A DNA stretch of 64,000 bases, taken from Thermomonospora catenispora (GTDB taxonomy: Bacteria; Actinomycetota; Actinomycetes; Streptosporangiales; Streptosporangiaceae). Below, one piece after another: positions 43,006 through 51,435 of this stretch. Numbering within the stretch: position 1 is the first letter of the stretch; each line of letters opens with the position of its first letter. The stretch lies in the NCBI RefSeq assembly GCF_006363815.1, contig NZ_RRYT01000019.1:25184-89183 (forward strand). The letters run 5' to 3'. The position numbers and the translations under genes are program-made. The notes under the pieces were generated by a model that did no database searches, was not told the DNA's origin, and saw only the letters and a program-made list of their open reading frames with translations.

Positions 43006-44371
43006 GCGGCAGCCGCATCACCAGCAGCGCCCCGCCCTCCTTGCTCTCCCCGGCGGTGAGCGTCCCCCCGTGGGCGGTGACGATGTCGCGGGCGATCGGC
43101 AGGCCCAGCCCGGAGCCGTGGGCGTCCCGCTCACGGCTCTCGGGCAGCCGGGTGAACCGCTGGAACACCCGCTCCCGGTCCTGCGCCGGAATCCCCGCCC
43201 CGTCGTCGGCGACCTCCAGCACCGCCTCCGGGCCGTCCCGGTAGACCAAGATCCGGATGTGGGTGCGGGTGTGCCGTTCGGCGTTGTCCAGCAGGTTGGT
43301 CAGCACCCGCATCAGCTGGGTGCGGCTGCCGTGCACGATCACCGGGTTCGCCACGTCCTGCACGTGGACGTGCACCGGGACGCGGCGGAGGCGCTCGGTG
43401 GCCTCGGTGCGGGCCAGCTCCCCCAGGTCCACCGGCTCGCGCTCGCCGTGCACCCCGGCGTCCAGCTTGGCCAGCGTCAGCACGTCGGTGACTACCCGCT
43501 GCAGCCGGTCGGCGTCCGACAGCGCCGCCATCGCCACCGCCGGCCAGTCCTCGTCCTCCGGATGCGCCAGCGCCAGCTCCAGCTGGGTGCGCAGCGCGGT
43601 CAGCGGGCTGCGCAGCTCGTGCGAGGCGTCGGCGACGAACTTGCGCTGCCCCTCCACGAACCGCTGCAGCCGCTCCAGCGTGACGTTGACCTCGCGCGCC
43701 AGGTCGGCCACCTCGTCGTCGGTGTCCGGCACCGTCACCCGGCGGCTCATCTGCCCGCCGCTGATCTGCGACAGCTCCCGCCGCATCCGGTCGAACGGCC
43801 GCAGCACCCGGTCCACCGCCCGCCACACGATCCACCAGACGCCCACCACCACGACCGGGACGAGCACGATCATGAACAGGCCGAACGCCCGTTCCGTCTG
43901 GGCCATGACCGTCATCGGGGCTCCGGCCAGCACCGCGTAGTGGCCCTCGGCGGTGGGCACCCGGATCGCCGTCAGGAAGATCGGCACCTCGTATCCGGAC
44001 AGCCGGATGATCTCGTGATCGGGCTCGTCGTCCTCGGCGGGCCGGAACGAGCTCATCGGCGGGCGGCCGCGCATCGCCGGGCTGTAGGCCACCACCCGCC
44101 CCTGGGGATCGACCACCTGCAGCAGGTAGAACCCCGTCACCTCGGTGATCTTCTCGCCGCTGCCGCTGCCGCGGCGGACCTGGTCGGCGAGCTGCTGGGC
44201 GGCCATGTCGCCGCGTCTGCCGAGGTCGGCGAGCGCCATCTGATGCATGAGCTGGTAGAGGCCCAGCACCCCCAGGCAGACGATCAGCCCCACGATCGCG
44301 GTGGTGATGAAGGCCAGTCGCCACCGGAGCGAAGTCCGCGACGCCCCCCGCCGCCGCTCATCCTCGGCCAC
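42977..44371 (-). CDS. sensor histidine kinase (orphan)
   Basis: 464 residues. Membrane helices at about 17-39 and 165-190 bracket a ~125-residue extracellular sensor. HAMP follows (WRAVDRVLRPFDRMRREL), then the H box ADASHELRSPLTALRTQLE, N box LTNLLDNAERHT, G1 VADDGAGIP, F box ERVFQRFTR and G2 GSGLGLPIARDIVTAHGG. The GTG at 44371 is chosen because GGGAGGG lies just upstream; longer frames have no ribosome site. No response regulator is adjacent on either strand, so the partner is elsewhere or was lost. It overlaps the aldehyde dehydrogenase by 29 bp tail to tail. Confidence 0.9.
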   Translation of the reverse strand: MAEDERRRGASRTSLRWRLAFITTAIVGLIVCLGVLGLYQLMHQMALADLGRRGDMAAQQLADQVRRGSGSGEKITEVTGFYLLQVVDPQGRVVAYSPAMRGRPPMSSFRPAEDDEPDHEIIRLSGYEVPIFLTAIRVPTAEGHYAVLAGAPMTVMAQTERAFGLFMIVLVPVVVVGVWWIVWRAVDRVLRPFDRMRRELSQISGGQMSRRVTVPDTDDEVADLAREVNVTLERLQRFVEGQRKFVADASHELRSPLTALRTQLELALAHPEDEDWPAVAMAALSDADRLQRVVTDVLTLAKLDAGVHGEREPVDLGELARTEATERLRRVPVHVHVQDVANPVIVHGSRTQLMRVLTNLLDNAERHTRTHIRILVYRDGPEAVLEVADDGAGIPAQDRERVFQRFTRLPESRERDAHGSGLGLPIARDIVTAHGGTLTAGESKEGGALLVMRLPLKDEGPSTP

Positions 44372-44836
44372 CCGCCGTCTACCCTCCCTCGATCGACCGT
44401 TGCCGCTCGCAGGGGGGTTGGTGGTTTGGCTTTCCAAAGGACCAGCAGGGCTGGTTGTAACCAAGTCATTGCCGGGTGAAACCTCAACGCGCCGATCCGT
44501 GCACGCCGCCCCGGAGAAATGCACCGGTGCGAGGAGAAGATGTGGAAAGGCGTGGGGAATGCGCCGTCCGCGCAGGCGGAACCTCCCACCCCTGGGGCAC
44601 CGCCTGCGCGGACGGTCTCCGCCTCTCGCCGGCCGTCCGTCCTCGCCCGTCGAGGAGGATCCCGTTCGACGACGTGTCCGACCGGTCCGATCGGCGCGGC
44701 CCCGCGTCGTTCCTTTCCCGGGAGGAGTCGATGCGGTCACCTGTCTCTACGGTGGCCCGGCCGCGTTCACTCGATGAAACATCGAGGTGACGTTCTCGTT
44801 TCCGGCGTCCGTGCCGGCCGTGCCGCCCGGGGCGGG
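44372..44836. other. 465-bp stretch without a supported gene
   Basis: Holds the upstream region of the histidine kinase and the 3' side of the PP2C gene. A perfect small hairpin, CTCGATG-AAA-CATCGAG, lies at about 44771-44787 and may end transcription of the phosphatase gene. No open frame has a ribosome site. Confidence 0.4.
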
Positions 44837-45964
44837 TCAGCTCCGCCAGATCAGCACCAGGGCGCAGTCGTCGTCGCGGGCGGCGGCCATCCGCTGCACC
44901 AGCTCCTTGGCGCCCTGCCCGAACCCTTGGGGCACCAGCCGGTCGGCCTCGGTGAGCAGCCGGTCGATGCCCTCGTCCAGGTCCCGGCCCGGGGCCTCGA
45001 CCAGCCCGTCGGTGTAGAGCAGCAGCGCGTCCCCGGATCGCAGGGTGCCCTGGGCGGGCTCGCACTGCAGCTCCGGGACGACGCCGAGCACCATCCCCTT
45101 GGTCTCGTTGACCCGCCAGGTGCCGTCGGTGGAGTCGAACTGGGCCGAGGGCGGGTGCCCGGCGGACTCCACCACATAGTCGCCGGTGGTCAGGTCCAGC
45201 ACCAGGTGGACGGCGGTGACGAAGCCCTCGTCCCAGTACTGGCGGTGCAGATAGGCGTTGCAGGAGGGCAGGAACCGGTCGGGTTGGATCGATCCGAGCA
45301 GCCCGCCGAACGCCCCGGACAGCATCAGCGCCCGGGTGCCGGCGTCCACGCCCTTGCCGGACACGTCCACCAGCGCGACCTCCAGCGTCCGGCCGTCGCA
45401 GACCGACACCACGAAGTCGCCGCCGAAGGAGGACCCGCCCGCCTGCACCAGCACCACCTGGGCGTTCCAGCCGGCCGGCAGCGGCGGCAGCTCGCCCTGC
45501 CGGCGCAGCCGGTCGCGCAGCTCCAGCAGCATGTACTCGCCGCGGAGCCCCTGCACGCCGAGCTGCTGGCGGGTCCGGGCCAAGGTCAGCGCCAGCACCG
45601 CGGTGATCACCACGGTGGCGACCATGCCCGGGCCGACCCTGGAGAAGCCCAGCCGCCACATGTCGTAGCCGAGCATCACCGTGACCACGCCGAGCAGCGC
45701 CGCCAGGGTGCGCACCCGCAGCAGCAGCCCGCCGGCCAGCACGGTCAGCACCATCGCCCCCGACGGCGCCCACGACTCCGACCAGGTGGCGCCGATCCCC
45801 AACGCCACCGCCACCAGCGTCAGCACCGCGAACACATAGCGTTCGCGGGTCCACCGCCGGCGCCGGAGCCACCGGTACAGCCACACCAGGGCCGGGATGC
45901 GGCGCAGGAAGGCGCGCATCCTCGGCGGCAGGCGGTGGACCAGGCGTTGCAACATCTCCGGCAC
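44837..45964 (-). CDS. membrane PP2C/SpoIIE-type serine phosphatase
   Basis: 375 residues. A basic N terminus and about four membrane helices (residues ~42-130: VFAVLTLVAVALGIGA, MVLTVLAGGLLL, LLGVVTVMLG, MVATVVITAVLALTL) lead to a SpoIIE domain: GGDFVVSVCDGRTLEVALVDVSGKGVDAG, ATGDY-like TTGDYVVESAGHPP, GDALLLYTDGLVEA and DDDCALVLI. The metal-binding Asp residues are present. These phosphatases act on anti-sigma antagonist proteins in partner switching or stress signalling. No sensor domain other than the membrane region is visible. A sigma-antisigma partner is not adjacent. Confidence 0.88.
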   Translation of the reverse strand: MPEMLQRLVHRLPPRMRAFLRRIPALVWLYRWLRRRRWTRERYVFAVLTLVAVALGIGATWSESWAPSGAMVLTVLAGGLLLRVRTLAALLGVVTVMLGYDMWRLGFSRVGPGMVATVVITAVLALTLARTRQQLGVQGLRGEYMLLELRDRLRRQGELPPLPAGWNAQVVLVQAGGSSFGGDFVVSVCDGRTLEVALVDVSGKGVDAGTRALMLSGAFGGLLGSIQPDRFLPSCNAYLHRQYWDEGFVTAVHLVLDLTTGDYVVESAGHPPSAQFDSTDGTWRVNETKGMVLGVVPELQCEPAQGTLRSGDALLLYTDGLVEAPGRDLDEGIDRLLTEADRLVPQGFGQGAKELVQRMAAARDDDCALVLIWRS

Positions 45965-46133
45965 TGTATCGGGCGGTCACCGGGCCCGGCGGGAAATGCC
46001 GTGTCCGGTACAGGGGAACGAACCCCCGCACTCCGTGCGCGAAGCGCCGTGGGACGAGCCGCGGGTTCGGCCCGGTCCACGGGGGAGGTCGGGTTCGGTC
46101 GCGGCGTGTTCGGGGGTCGCGCGGTCTCGGAGG

Positions 46134-46301
46134 TCAGGCGCGTCCGCCGTGGCGGCGGCGCTCGGTCCTGGGCGACCTGCGCCGCCGCGGGGGACGCGCG
46201 GGCTCGGGGGGACGCTCCGCCTCGTCCTCGGAGCGAGGGCGGGAGACGTCCCGGGCCCGCATGGCCGCCTCGATCGTGATCCGCATGCCCGGCTGGATCA
46301 T
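46134..46301 (-). CDS. small conserved-looking basic protein (55 residues)
   Basis: A short gene with an excellent ribosome site (GGAGGTGA, 5 nt before ATG 46301). The protein begins MIQPGMRITIEAAMRARDVS, continues RPRSEDEAERPPEPARPP and ends in an Arg-rich tail (RRRRSPRTERRRHGGRA). The AMRARDVSRP motif is, to my memory, shared by small proteins of other actinomycetes, which would fit a real gene. It is unlike any domain of known function. It is likely upstream of or cotranscribed away from RpiB (61-bp gap). The Arg-rich tail suggests nucleic-acid or ribosome binding, but this is inference. Confidence 0.65.
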   Translation of the reverse strand: MIQPGMRITIEAAMRARDVSRPRSEDEAERPPEPARPPRRRRSPRTERRRHGGRA

Positions 46302-46362
46302 CGCGTCACCTCCGTGCGACCATCCTGCCGCCGTTTCGGCGCGCTGGGGAGTCCCTCCGAGG

Positions 46363-46836
46363 TCACTCTCCCGGAAGGGGCGGGAGCTTCCCGGTGGTCT
46401 CGTAATCGGCGAGCATCCCGATGCGGCGGGTATGACGCTCCTCCTCCGAATAGGGGGTGGACAGGAAGACCTCCACGAAGCGGGTGGCGGCGTCCAGGTC
46501 GTGCTGGCGGGCGCCGATGCTGATGACGTTGGCGTTGTTGTGCTCGCGGGCCAGGCGGGCGGTCTCCTCGCTCCACACCAGGGCGGCCCGGATGCCCTTG
46601 ACCTTGTTGGCGGCCATGGCCTCGCCGTTGCCGGAGCCGCCGAGCACGATGCCGAACGAGCCGGGCTCGGCGGCGGTCCGCTCGGCGGCGCGCAGCACGA
46701 ACGGCGGGTAGTCGTCCGCGGCGTCGTAGACCTCGGGCCCGCAGTCGACCGGCTCGTGGCCGTGGTCCGACAGCCACCCGATCAGGTGCTGCTTGAGCTC
46801 GAAACCCGCGTGATCGGATCCAAGAAAGACGCGCAT
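46363..46836 (-). CDS. rpiB: ribose 5-phosphate isomerase B
   Basis: 157 residues of the RpiB/LacAB family. FLGSDHAGFELKQHL at the start and GGSGNGEAMAANKVKGIRAAL are the phosphate- and active-site motifs. As in Mycobacterium tuberculosis RpiB, the catalytic Cys of E. coli is absent and a Glu in GNGE takes the base position. The enzyme interconverts ribose 5-phosphate and ribulose 5-phosphate in the pentose phosphate pathway. It lies 129 bp downstream of the CooC-like gene on the same strand. Confidence 0.93.
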   Translation of the reverse strand: MRVFLGSDHAGFELKQHLIGWLSDHGHEPVDCGPEVYDAADDYPPFVLRAAERTAAEPGSFGIVLGGSGNGEAMAANKVKGIRAALVWSEETARLAREHNNANVISIGARQHDLDAATRFVEVFLSTPYSEEERHTRRIGMLADYETTGKLPPLPGE

Positions 46837-46964
46837 GGCGGAAGTCTTCCAGGCTCCTCGTCCGGACCGGGACACGGGGTGCCGGCCGCGGCGACGGACG
46901 GGGCCGTCGCCGCGGCGCCGCCCGGTCCCGTCGGAGACGGGCCGGCGCACCGCCCCCCGGGGTC

Positions 46965-47906
46965 CTAGGCCGGCTGGGGCACCCGGAAGCCCGGGTCGAT
47001 CTGGGCCTCCAGGTCCTCCCCGACGGCGCGGTTGGCCCAGCTGCGTGCGTTCTTGATGTGGAACTCCACCGCCTGGCGCCAGAACTTGTCCCAGTCCCGG
47101 CGCTGGGCGTCGAGCCGGCGGCGCATCAGCTCCAGCGCCTCGGCGTTCTCCGGCTCCAGGGCGACGCCCGAGCGGCCCTGCTCCAGGGCGCGCACGGCGG
47201 CGGACTGGCCGAACCAGGTCAGCAGGTCCTCCCCCACGTGGGAGCGCAGGTACGCCACGTCGTCGGGGCCGGTCACCTTGTTGCCGACCACCGCGATCGC
47301 CACGTCGTAGTCGGCGGCGTACTCGACGTACTGGCGGTAGACCCCGACGCCCTTCCGGGTGGGCTCGGCGACCAGGAACATCAGGTCGAACCGGGTGAAC
47401 AGCCCGGAGGCGAAGGAGTCCGCGCCGGCGGTCATGTCGACCACCACGTACTCCCCGGGCCCGTCGATCAGGTGGTTGAGGTAGAGCTCCACCGCCCCGG
47501 TCTTGCTGTGGTAGCAGGCCACGCCCAGGTCCTCTTCGGTGAACGCCCCGGTGACCAGCAGCGTCACGCCGTCCACCTCCTCGCCGAGGGCGTGCACCGG
47601 GTCGTCGCCCCTCAGCCGCAGCAGCCGGGAGCCGCGGCCGGGCGGGGTGGTCTTGACCATGCTGGCGGCCGAGGAGATCCGGGGGTTGTCGCCGCGCAGG
47701 TACTCCTTGATCTCGGTGAGGTGGTCGCCGAGGGCGGGGAGCTTGGCTGCGCGGTCCTCCTCCAGGCCCAGCGCCACGCCGAGGTGCTGGTTGATGTCGG
47801 CGTCGATGGCGACCACCGGCCGTCCCTGCGCGGCCAGATGGCGGGCGAACAACGAGGAGAGGGTCGTCTTGCCGCTGCCCCCCTTGCCGACGAACGCGAC
47901 CTTCAC
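46965..47906 (-). CDS. CooC/ParA-like P-loop ATPase (metal-insertion or partition-like)
   Basis: 313 residues. The deviant Walker A KVAFVGKGGSGKTTLSS starts at residue 2, followed by AIDADINQHLGVALGL, YVVVDMTAGADSFASGLF and VGNKV, the pattern of CooC/MinD ATPases. The GTG at 47906 has GGAGG upstream; the longer frame starts inside an operator-like sequence. CooC-type proteins help load nickel into enzymes such as CO dehydrogenase. No such enzyme is visible here, but a CbiMQO-type importer follows upstream on the same strand, supporting a metal-related role. Function is inferred. Confidence 0.72.
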   Translation of the reverse strand: MKVAFVGKGGSGKTTLSSLFARHLAAQGRPVVAIDADINQHLGVALGLEEDRAAKLPALGDHLTEIKEYLRGDNPRISSAASMVKTTPPGRGSRLLRLRGDDPVHALGEEVDGVTLLVTGAFTEEDLGVACYHSKTGAVELYLNHLIDGPGEYVVVDMTAGADSFASGLFTRFDLMFLVAEPTRKGVGVYRQYVEYAADYDVAIAVVGNKVTGPDDVAYLRSHVGEDLLTWFGQSAAVRALEQGRSGVALEPENAEALELMRRRLDAQRRDWDKFWRQAVEFHIKNARSWANRAVGEDLEAQIDPGFRVPQPA

Positions 47907-47929
47907 GGCATTGCCTCCGAAAATGGATA

Positions 47930-47944
47930 TGAAAACCGTTGCCA
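47930..47944. promoter_or_regulatory. Zur-box-like palindrome upstream of the CooC-like gene
   Basis: TGAAAACCGTTGCCA agrees with the actinobacterial Zur consensus TGAAAATGATTTTCA at 10 of 15 positions. It lies 23 bp before the GTG at 47906. A neighbouring Fur-family site or chance similarity are alternatives. Confidence 0.35.
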
Positions 47945-48014
47945 TTTCCAGTGAGCACGAGCCTAGCGGAGGGCGGGCGCGAAGGCGGGGAAGGCGGGGC
48001 CGGCGCGGGGAGGG

Positions 48015-48770
48015 CTAGCGCCGGGCGATGGCGCGGGGATCGAACCCGTAGGGCAGCTCCAGCCGGTGCGCGCGCATCAGCGGCTCGTCCGACAGCAGCT
48101 CCGCGGTGGGGCCGTCGGCGACGATCACCCCGTCGGAGAGGATCAGCGACCGAGGGCACAGCTCGGCCGCGTACGGCAGGTCGTGGGTGACCATCAGCAT
48201 GGTCACCTCCAGCCCGGTCAGGATCTCGGCCAGCTCGCGGCGCCCGGCCGGGTCGAGGTTGGACGACGGCTCGTCCAGCACCAGGATCTCCGGCTCCATC
48301 GCCAGCACGGTCGCCACCGCCACCCGGCGACGCTGGCCGAAGCTCAGATGCTGCGGGGGCCGGTCGGCGACGTGCAGCATGCCGACCCGCTCGAGGGCGT
48401 GCTCCACCCGCCGCTCCAGCTCGGCGCCGGTGACGCCGAGATTGGCCGGGCCGAACGCCACGTCCTCGCGGACGGTGGGCATGAACAGCTGATCGTCGGG
48501 ATCCTGGAAGACGATGCCGACGCGCCGCCGGATCTCCTGCAGCGTCGCGCGGTCGGCGGGATCGACGGTGAGCCCGCCGACGCGGACGGTGCCCGCTCCC
48601 CCGTGCAGGATCCCGTTCAGATGCAGCACGAAGGTGGTCTTGCCCGCCCCGTTGGGGCCCAGCAGGGCGACCCGCTCGCCCTTGCCGATGGTCACGTTCA
48701 CGCCGAACAGCGCCTGGGTGCCGTCCGGATAGGCGTAGGCCAGGCCGCTCACCTCAAGCGAAGGGGTCAT
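48015..48770 (-). CDS. cbiO: ECF-type cobalt/nickel ABC transporter ATPase
   Basis: 251 residues with Walker A GPNGAGKTT, Q loop GIVFQDPDDQLFMPTVREDVAFGP (a CbiO signature), ABC signature LSFGQRRRVAVATVLA, Walker B ILVLDEPSSNLDP and the switch His in VTHDLPYAAE. It powers the ECF-like metal importer with CbiQ and CbiM. Its ATG overlaps the CbiQ stop (ATGA). No second ATPase is present, which suits CbiMNQO with a single homodimer. Confidence 0.92.
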   Translation of the reverse strand: MTPSLEVSGLAYAYPDGTQALFGVNVTIGKGERVALLGPNGAGKTTFVLHLNGILHGGAGTVRVGGLTVDPADRATLQEIRRRVGIVFQDPDDQLFMPTVREDVAFGPANLGVTGAELERRVEHALERVGMLHVADRPPQHLSFGQRRRVAVATVLAMEPEILVLDEPSSNLDPAGRRELAEILTGLEVTMLMVTHDLPYAAELCPRSLILSDGVIVADGPTAELLSDEPLMRAHRLELPYGFDPRAIARR

Positions 48771-49537
48771 CGGACCATCCAAGCAGCAACCCACGCGGCG
48801 ACGGCGACGAGGGCCGCCAGGGCGGGCGGCGCGGCGGCGGCCGCCCACTGCCGGCCGGTCGCCGCGGCCTCGTGCAGCACCGGCATCCGCCCCTGGTAGC
48901 CGCGGCTGAGCATGGCCAGATGGACGCGCTCGCCGCGTTCGTAGGAGCGCAGGAACAGCGCGCCCGCCGAGCGGGCCAGCACCCGGGCCGCCCGCACGTC
49001 ACGGGCCTGGAAGCCGCGGGCGGCGCGAGCCGTGCGCATCCGCCGCATCTCCCCCACGATCACGTCGGCGTACCGGATCATGAACGCGGCGATCTGCACC
49101 AGCAGGGACGGCAGCCGCAGCCGCTCCAGCCCCACCAGCAGCTGCCGCGGCTCGGTGGTGGCGGCCAGCAGGATCGAGGCGGCGGTGCCGAGACTGGCCT
49201 TGGCCAGGATGTTCCACGCCGCCCACAGGCCGCTCTCGCTGAGCGGCACGCCCAGCGCCTCCACCCGCGGCCCCTGCGCGACGAACGGCAGCAGCGCCGC
49301 GAACGCCACGAACGGGATCTCGATCGTCATGCGCCGCAGCACGAAGTGCGGCGGCACCCGGGCGATCGCCGCGACGACGGCCAGCAACGCCGCATGCACG
49401 GCGAACGCCCACACCGCCTCGCGCGGCGTGCTCACCACCGCCAGGACGAACGCCCCGGTCGCGACCAGTTTGCACTGCGGCGGCAGCCGGTGGACCGGGG
49501 TGTCCCCCGGCCGGTGCAGCCGTCCCAGGCCGTCCAC
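48767..49537 (-). CDS. cbiQ: ECF-type cobalt/nickel ABC transporter transmembrane T component
   Basis: 256 residues with four or five hydrophobic segments and the CbiQ coupling motif GFQARDVRAARVLARSAGALFLRSYERGERVHLAMLSRGY (residues about 185-225), holding the Ala-Arg-Gly-type coupling helices. It is abutted by the PDGLE-domain gene (stop and start adjacent) and overlaps cbiO by 4 bp. It links the substrate component CbiM to CbiO. Confidence 0.9.
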   Translation of the reverse strand: MDGLGRLHRPGDTPVHRLPPQCKLVATGAFVLAVVSTPREAVWAFAVHAALLAVVAAIARVPPHFVLRRMTIEIPFVAFAALLPFVAQGPRVEALGVPLSESGLWAAWNILAKASLGTAASILLAATTEPRQLLVGLERLRLPSLLVQIAAFMIRYADVIVGEMRRMRTARAARGFQARDVRAARVLARSAGALFLRSYERGERVHLAMLSRGYQGRMPVLHEAAATGRQWAAAAAPPALAALVAVAAWVAAWMVR

Positions 49538-49867
49538 TCAGCGCCCGGCGGGGGCGTCCGCCGGGGTCCGTCCGCCGCGGCGGCGCACAGCCCAGAACAG
49601 TCCGCCGCCGGCCAGCGCGGTCAGCCCCACGCCGATCACGCCGGCCAGCCCGCCGGAGAGCCGCTCGTTCTCCACGCCCTCGACGGCGTAGTCGCTCAGC
49701 GGGGAGTCCGCCAGCGCGTGCTCCTTCTCCTGCGCGGCGAAGCCCTTGTCCTCGGCCACCTTGGTGAGCCCGTCGGGGTCGCCGCTGGCGTAGTGGCTGA
49801 GGACGCCGGCCACCGCCAGGGCGATCAGGAGGAAGACGAGGAGGAAGCGTCGGTTGCCGGTCTTCAT
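49538..49867 (-). CDS. PDGLE-domain membrane protein (CbiN-like)
   Basis: 109 residues: signal-like first helix (FLLVFLLIALAVAGVLSHYA), an external loop beginning DPDGLTKVAEDKGF, and a second helix (AGVIGVGLTALAGGGLFWAV). The PDGLE loop (here PDGLT) defines the family, which substitutes for CbiN in many Co/Ni transporters. It sits between cbiM (4-bp gap) and cbiQ (no gap) in one operon. Confidence 0.87.
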   Translation of the reverse strand: MKTGNRRFLLVFLLIALAVAGVLSHYASGDPDGLTKVAEDKGFAAQEKEHALADSPLSDYAVEGVENERLSGGLAGVIGVGLTALAGGGLFWAVRRRGGRTPADAPAGR

Positions 49868-49871
49868 GGCG

Positions 49872-50567
49872 TCAGGCCTCCGCGGTCTCGGGGGTGCGGA
49901 TCTGCAGCGGCGCGGCCTGCCCGCGCAGCCCGTACACCAGGTCGGGACGGACCGCGGCGACGGCGCCGACCGTGAGCGCGGTGATCACGCCCTCGCCGAT
50001 GCCGATCAGGACGTGCACGCCCAGCATCGCGCCCAGCACGGCGCCCAGCGGAAGGTCCGCGGTGCCGCCGATCGCGAACAGCGCGACGAACACCAGCGCC
50101 GAGGCGGGCACCGACGCCAGCGCGCCCAGGAAGGAGGCCGCGCCGAGGCCCGCCCGGCGCGGCGCGCCGGGCGGCCAGAGCCTCATGACCAGCCGGAACA
50201 CCCCGTACCCGACGAGCACCCCGGTGAGCGCCATCAAGGTGACGTTGATCCCGTAGGCGGTGACGCCCCCGTCGGCGAAGAGCATCTGCACCAGCAGCAC
50301 CACCGAGATGCACAGCACCCCGGCGTACGGGCCGACCAGGATGGCCGCCAGCGCCCCGCCCATCAGATGGCCGCTGGTGCCGGCCGCCACCGGAAAGTTG
50401 ATCATCTGGGCGGCGAAGATGAAGGCCGCGCTCAGCCCGGCCAACGGGGCGGTGCGATCGTCCAGCTCCCGGTGGGCGCCGCGCAGCGACACGGCGATGC
50501 CCGCCGCCGCCGCGACGCCCGCCCCCACCGAGACCGGGGCGTCGAAGAACCCGTCAGGCACGTGCAC
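49872..50567 (-). CDS. cbiM: cobalt/nickel transporter substrate-binding component
   Basis: 231 residues. The essential N-terminal metal-binding motif MHVPDGF (Met, His) starts directly at the GTG, and FPVAAGTSGHLMGGALAAILVGP holds the second His. Six membrane segments follow. These residues bind Co2+ or Ni2+. GGTGAGG lies 6 nt before the GTG. No cobalamin riboswitch is visible upstream; instead a Nur-box-like sequence suggests nickel as substrate. It is the first gene of the metal-import operon. Confidence 0.92.
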   Translation of the reverse strand: MHVPDGFFDAPVSVGAGVAAAAGIAVSLRGAHRELDDRTAPLAGLSAAFIFAAQMINFPVAAGTSGHLMGGALAAILVGPYAGVLCISVVLLVQMLFADGGVTAYGINVTLMALTGVLVGYGVFRLVMRLWPPGAPRRAGLGAASFLGALASVPASALVFVALFAIGGTADLPLGAVLGAMLGVHVLIGIGEGVITALTVGAVAAVRPDLVYGLRGQAAPLQIRTPETAEA

Positions 50568-50635
50568 GGCGCCTCACCTTCCCCTCGGACCGGACAGATC
50601 AGGACAGATCCAGTCTGAAGGCAGGTGAGGCGCAT

Positions 50636-50652
50636 CTGCAAGTTATGTGCAA
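50636..50652. promoter_or_regulatory. Nur-box-like nickel-responsive operator upstream of cbiM
   Basis: CTGCAA-GTTAT-GTGCAA matches the Streptomyces Nur consensus TTGCAA-N5-TTGCAA at 5 of 6 positions in each arm, with the correct spacing. It lies 69 bp before the cbiM start in the short gap to the DsbA-like gene. Confidence 0.55.
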
Positions 50653-50676
50653 CTGATGTTCATCGGCATCTGCGGC

Positions 50677-51288
50677 TCAGTCGAAGCTGGGGTCGGCGGT
50701 CCGGCTCCGCTTCAGCTCGAAGAACCCCGGGATGCTCGCCACCGCGAGCACCCCGTCCCACAGCTTCACCGCCTCCTCGCCGCGCGGGATCGGGGTGACC
50801 ACCGGGCCGAAGAAGGAGACGCCGTTCACCGAGATCACCGGGGTGCCGACCTCCTCGCCCACCCGGTCGATGCCGTCCTTGTGCGAGGCGCGCAACGCCT
50901 CGTCGTACTCGGTCGAGTCGGCCGCCGCCGCCAGCTCGGGCTCGAGCCCCGCCGCCCGCAGCGCGTCCTCCAGGGTCGGCCGGTCGAACGGGAGCTTGCG
51001 GTGGTGCTTCCGCACCCCCAGCTCGGTGTAGAGGTCGCCCAGCACCTGCGAGCCGTGCTTCTGCTCGGCGGCGATGCAGACGCGCACCGGTCCCCACCCC
51101 TCGGCGATCAGCTTGCGGTACCGCTCGGGGACGTCCTTGCCCTCGTTGAGCACCGACAGGCTCATCACATGCCAGCGCGGCTCGATCGGGCGGTGCTTCG
51201 CCACCTCCAGCAGCCAGCGGGAGGTGATCCACGCCCACGGGCACAGCGGGTCGAACCAGAAGTCCACCGGGGTGCGGTCCTGCGACAT
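50677..51288 (-). CDS. Rv2466c-like DsbA-fold protein (mycothiol-linked)
   Basis: 203 residues, close to Mycobacterium Rv2466c over the whole length: FWFDPLCPWAWITSRWLLEVAK, WHVMSLSVLNEGKDVP, WGPVRVCIAAEQKHG, VGTPVISVNGVSFFGPV, FFELKRSRTADPSFD. Rv2466c has a CPWC motif; here the second Cys is Ala (CPWA), making it monothiol. Homologues are mycothiol-dependent nitroreductases or oxidoreductases in the cytoplasm, and the fold fits actinobacterial redox biology. GGAGA precedes the ATG. It is divergent from pepN. Confidence 0.9.
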   Translation of the reverse strand: MSQDRTPVDFWFDPLCPWAWITSRWLLEVAKHRPIEPRWHVMSLSVLNEGKDVPERYRKLIAEGWGPVRVCIAAEQKHGSQVLGDLYTELGVRKHHRKLPFDRPTLEDALRAAGLEPELAAAADSTEYDEALRASHKDGIDRVGEEVGTPVISVNGVSFFGPVVTPIPRGEEAVKLWDGVLAVASIPGFFELKRSRTADPSFD

Positions 51289-51435
51289 TGCAGTCTCCAA
51301 TCGAGGATCGGCATTCATTCGTCCGGGACAACTGAACCATGTCCTCGGGGATTCCCGCTCCCGCGCCGCCGGGGACAGGGCCGAGGACCGGTTGATAGAC
51401 ATGGACGAGCGGTTAACTGAGATCAAGGAGTGGAT

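Noticed and set aside
50568-50640. Cobalamin riboswitch before cbiM
   Set aside because: The leader is only about 80 bp and lacks a B12-box-like conserved core; the Nur-like dyad explains the upstream sequence better.
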